From Spirochaetaceae bacterium (GTDB taxonomy: Bacteria; Spirochaetota; Spirochaetia; B11-G9): 7,032 nt of DNA. Under the pieces are notes generated by a model. It made no database searches. It was given only the letters and a program-made list of their open reading frames with translations, and had not been told where the DNA came from. The stretch spans positions 1-7,032 of the forward strand of contig JAUVLL010000174.1 in NCBI GenBank assembly GCA_030600745.1. Reading direction: 5' to 3'. Shown piece after piece: positions 6,671-7,032 of this stretch. The stretch's first letter is position 1; each line of letters opens with the position of its first letter. A program made the position numbers and the translations under genes.

Positions 6671-7032
6671 ATGAGCTTTGGATTATTAGGAATTGGAGCA
6701 GCTCTTGCGTTTGCAGCTTTAGGGTCCGCATTTGGTGCAGGTGCTGCAGGAATGTCGGCAATTGGTGCCTGGAAAAAATGTTTTGCACAGAATAAACCTG
6801 CTCCCTTTACGCTTATTGCGTTTGTAGGAGCTCCCCTTACACAGACTATTTACGGGTACATATTGATGAATACCCTTCTTGCAGCCAGATCAACAGCCCC
6901 TGACTGGTTTGTCCTTGGTGCCGGAATTTTTGGTGGTATTGGAATGGGTGCTTCTGCCTATGCACAGGGAAAAGCTGCTGCTTCTGCCTCTGATGCTCTG
7001 GCTGAAACAGGAAAGGGTTTCGGAAACTATAT
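6671..7032 (+). CDS. atpK: V/A-type ATPase proteolipid subunit K (3' end outside window)
   Basis: Subunit K makes the membrane rotor ring that carries ions past subunit I. The first 120 codons are present; the family has about 140-160 residues in two helical hairpins. Helix 1 is Gly/Ala-rich (about 3-33, with SAFGAGAAGMSAIGAW), followed by a cytoplasmic-type loop KKCFAQNKP. Helix 2 (about 46-70) holds GAPLTQTIYGY, and helix 3 (about 79-105) holds YAQGKAAASA. Thr57, Gln58 and Gln99 sit where Enterococcus NtpK has Na+ ligands Thr64, Gln65 and Gln110. As in NtpK, helix 2 has no acidic residue, so the ion-binding carboxylate should be in helix 4, beyond the window end. The ATG at 6671 is chosen because of the AAGGAG at 6658-6663. 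The gene is cut by the window edge, with no sign of a break inside it. Confidence 0.95.
   Translation, partial: MSFGLLGIGAALAFAALGSAFGAGAAGMSAIGAWKKCFAQNKPAPFTLIAFVGAPLTQTIYGYILMNTLLAARSTAPDWFVLGAGIFGGIGMGASAYAQGKAAASASDALAETGKGFGNY

Noticed and set aside
6565..6795. 76-codon + strand frame across the end of atpI and start of atpK
   Set aside because: It overlaps two well-supported genes in another frame, has no ribosome site of its own, and its Trp/Cys-rich translation is typical of a wrong frame.
1..7032. F-type ATP synthase or flagellar/type III export ATPase operon
   Set aside because: The A subunit has the V-type non-homologous insert, B lacks a P-loop, D is a coiled coil of V-type kind, and I and K are V-type membrane subunits; no F-type delta, gamma or a genes are seen.

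Overview
This window is one co-directional operon, all on the + strand, encoding a bacterial V/A-type (A1A0-like) rotary ATPase. The order is E (3' part only), an uncharacterised DUF2764-type protein, A, B, D, I, and K (5' part only). From memory, this order (E, small unknown, A, B, D, I, K) is the arrangement in spirochaetes (Treponema, Borrelia) and Chlamydia. The A subunit has the GERAGE variant of the catalytic loop and the stretch NTSSMPVAARE, which I associate with that same group. With the AT-rich composition, a free-living or host-associated spirochaete is my best guess. The sequence alone does not prove genus or even phylum.

Layout: 1-529 is the C-terminal 175 residues of peripheral-stalk subunit E. 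532-1077 is the DUF2764-like protein, starting with TTG behind a strong Shine-Dalgarno (SD) sequence. 1078-1117 is the longest gap (40 nt) and holds one arm of a possible hairpin. 1118-2881 is catalytic subunit A and 2899-4218 is subunit B. 4222-4818 is rotor shaft subunit D. 4821-6647 is membrane stator subunit I (a-like). 6671-7032 is the first 120 codons of the proteolipid rotor-ring subunit K. No stretch above 40 bases lacks a gene. I see no RNA genes, mobile elements, CRISPR arrays, convincing promoter or terminator in the window.

How the parts work together: A3B3 forms the nucleotide-binding head, D is the central shaft turning within it, and K forms the ion-carrying ring. I holds the ion half-channels and the essential arginine against the ring, and E forms the peripheral stalk tying the head to I. 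Genes for the usual C/d (shaft-to-ring adaptor), F (shaft partner) and G/H (stalk partner of E) do not appear among the genes visible. The DUF2764 protein is the natural candidate for one of these roles, most plausibly C/d, but that is inference.

The most informative detail is in K. Thr57-Gln58 and Gln99 fall where the Enterococcus hirae NtpK ring has Na+ ligands, which hints at sodium rather than proton coupling. The decisive glutamate of the fourth helix lies beyond the window end. I do not see a new biological system here. The findings are refinements on a conserved operon.
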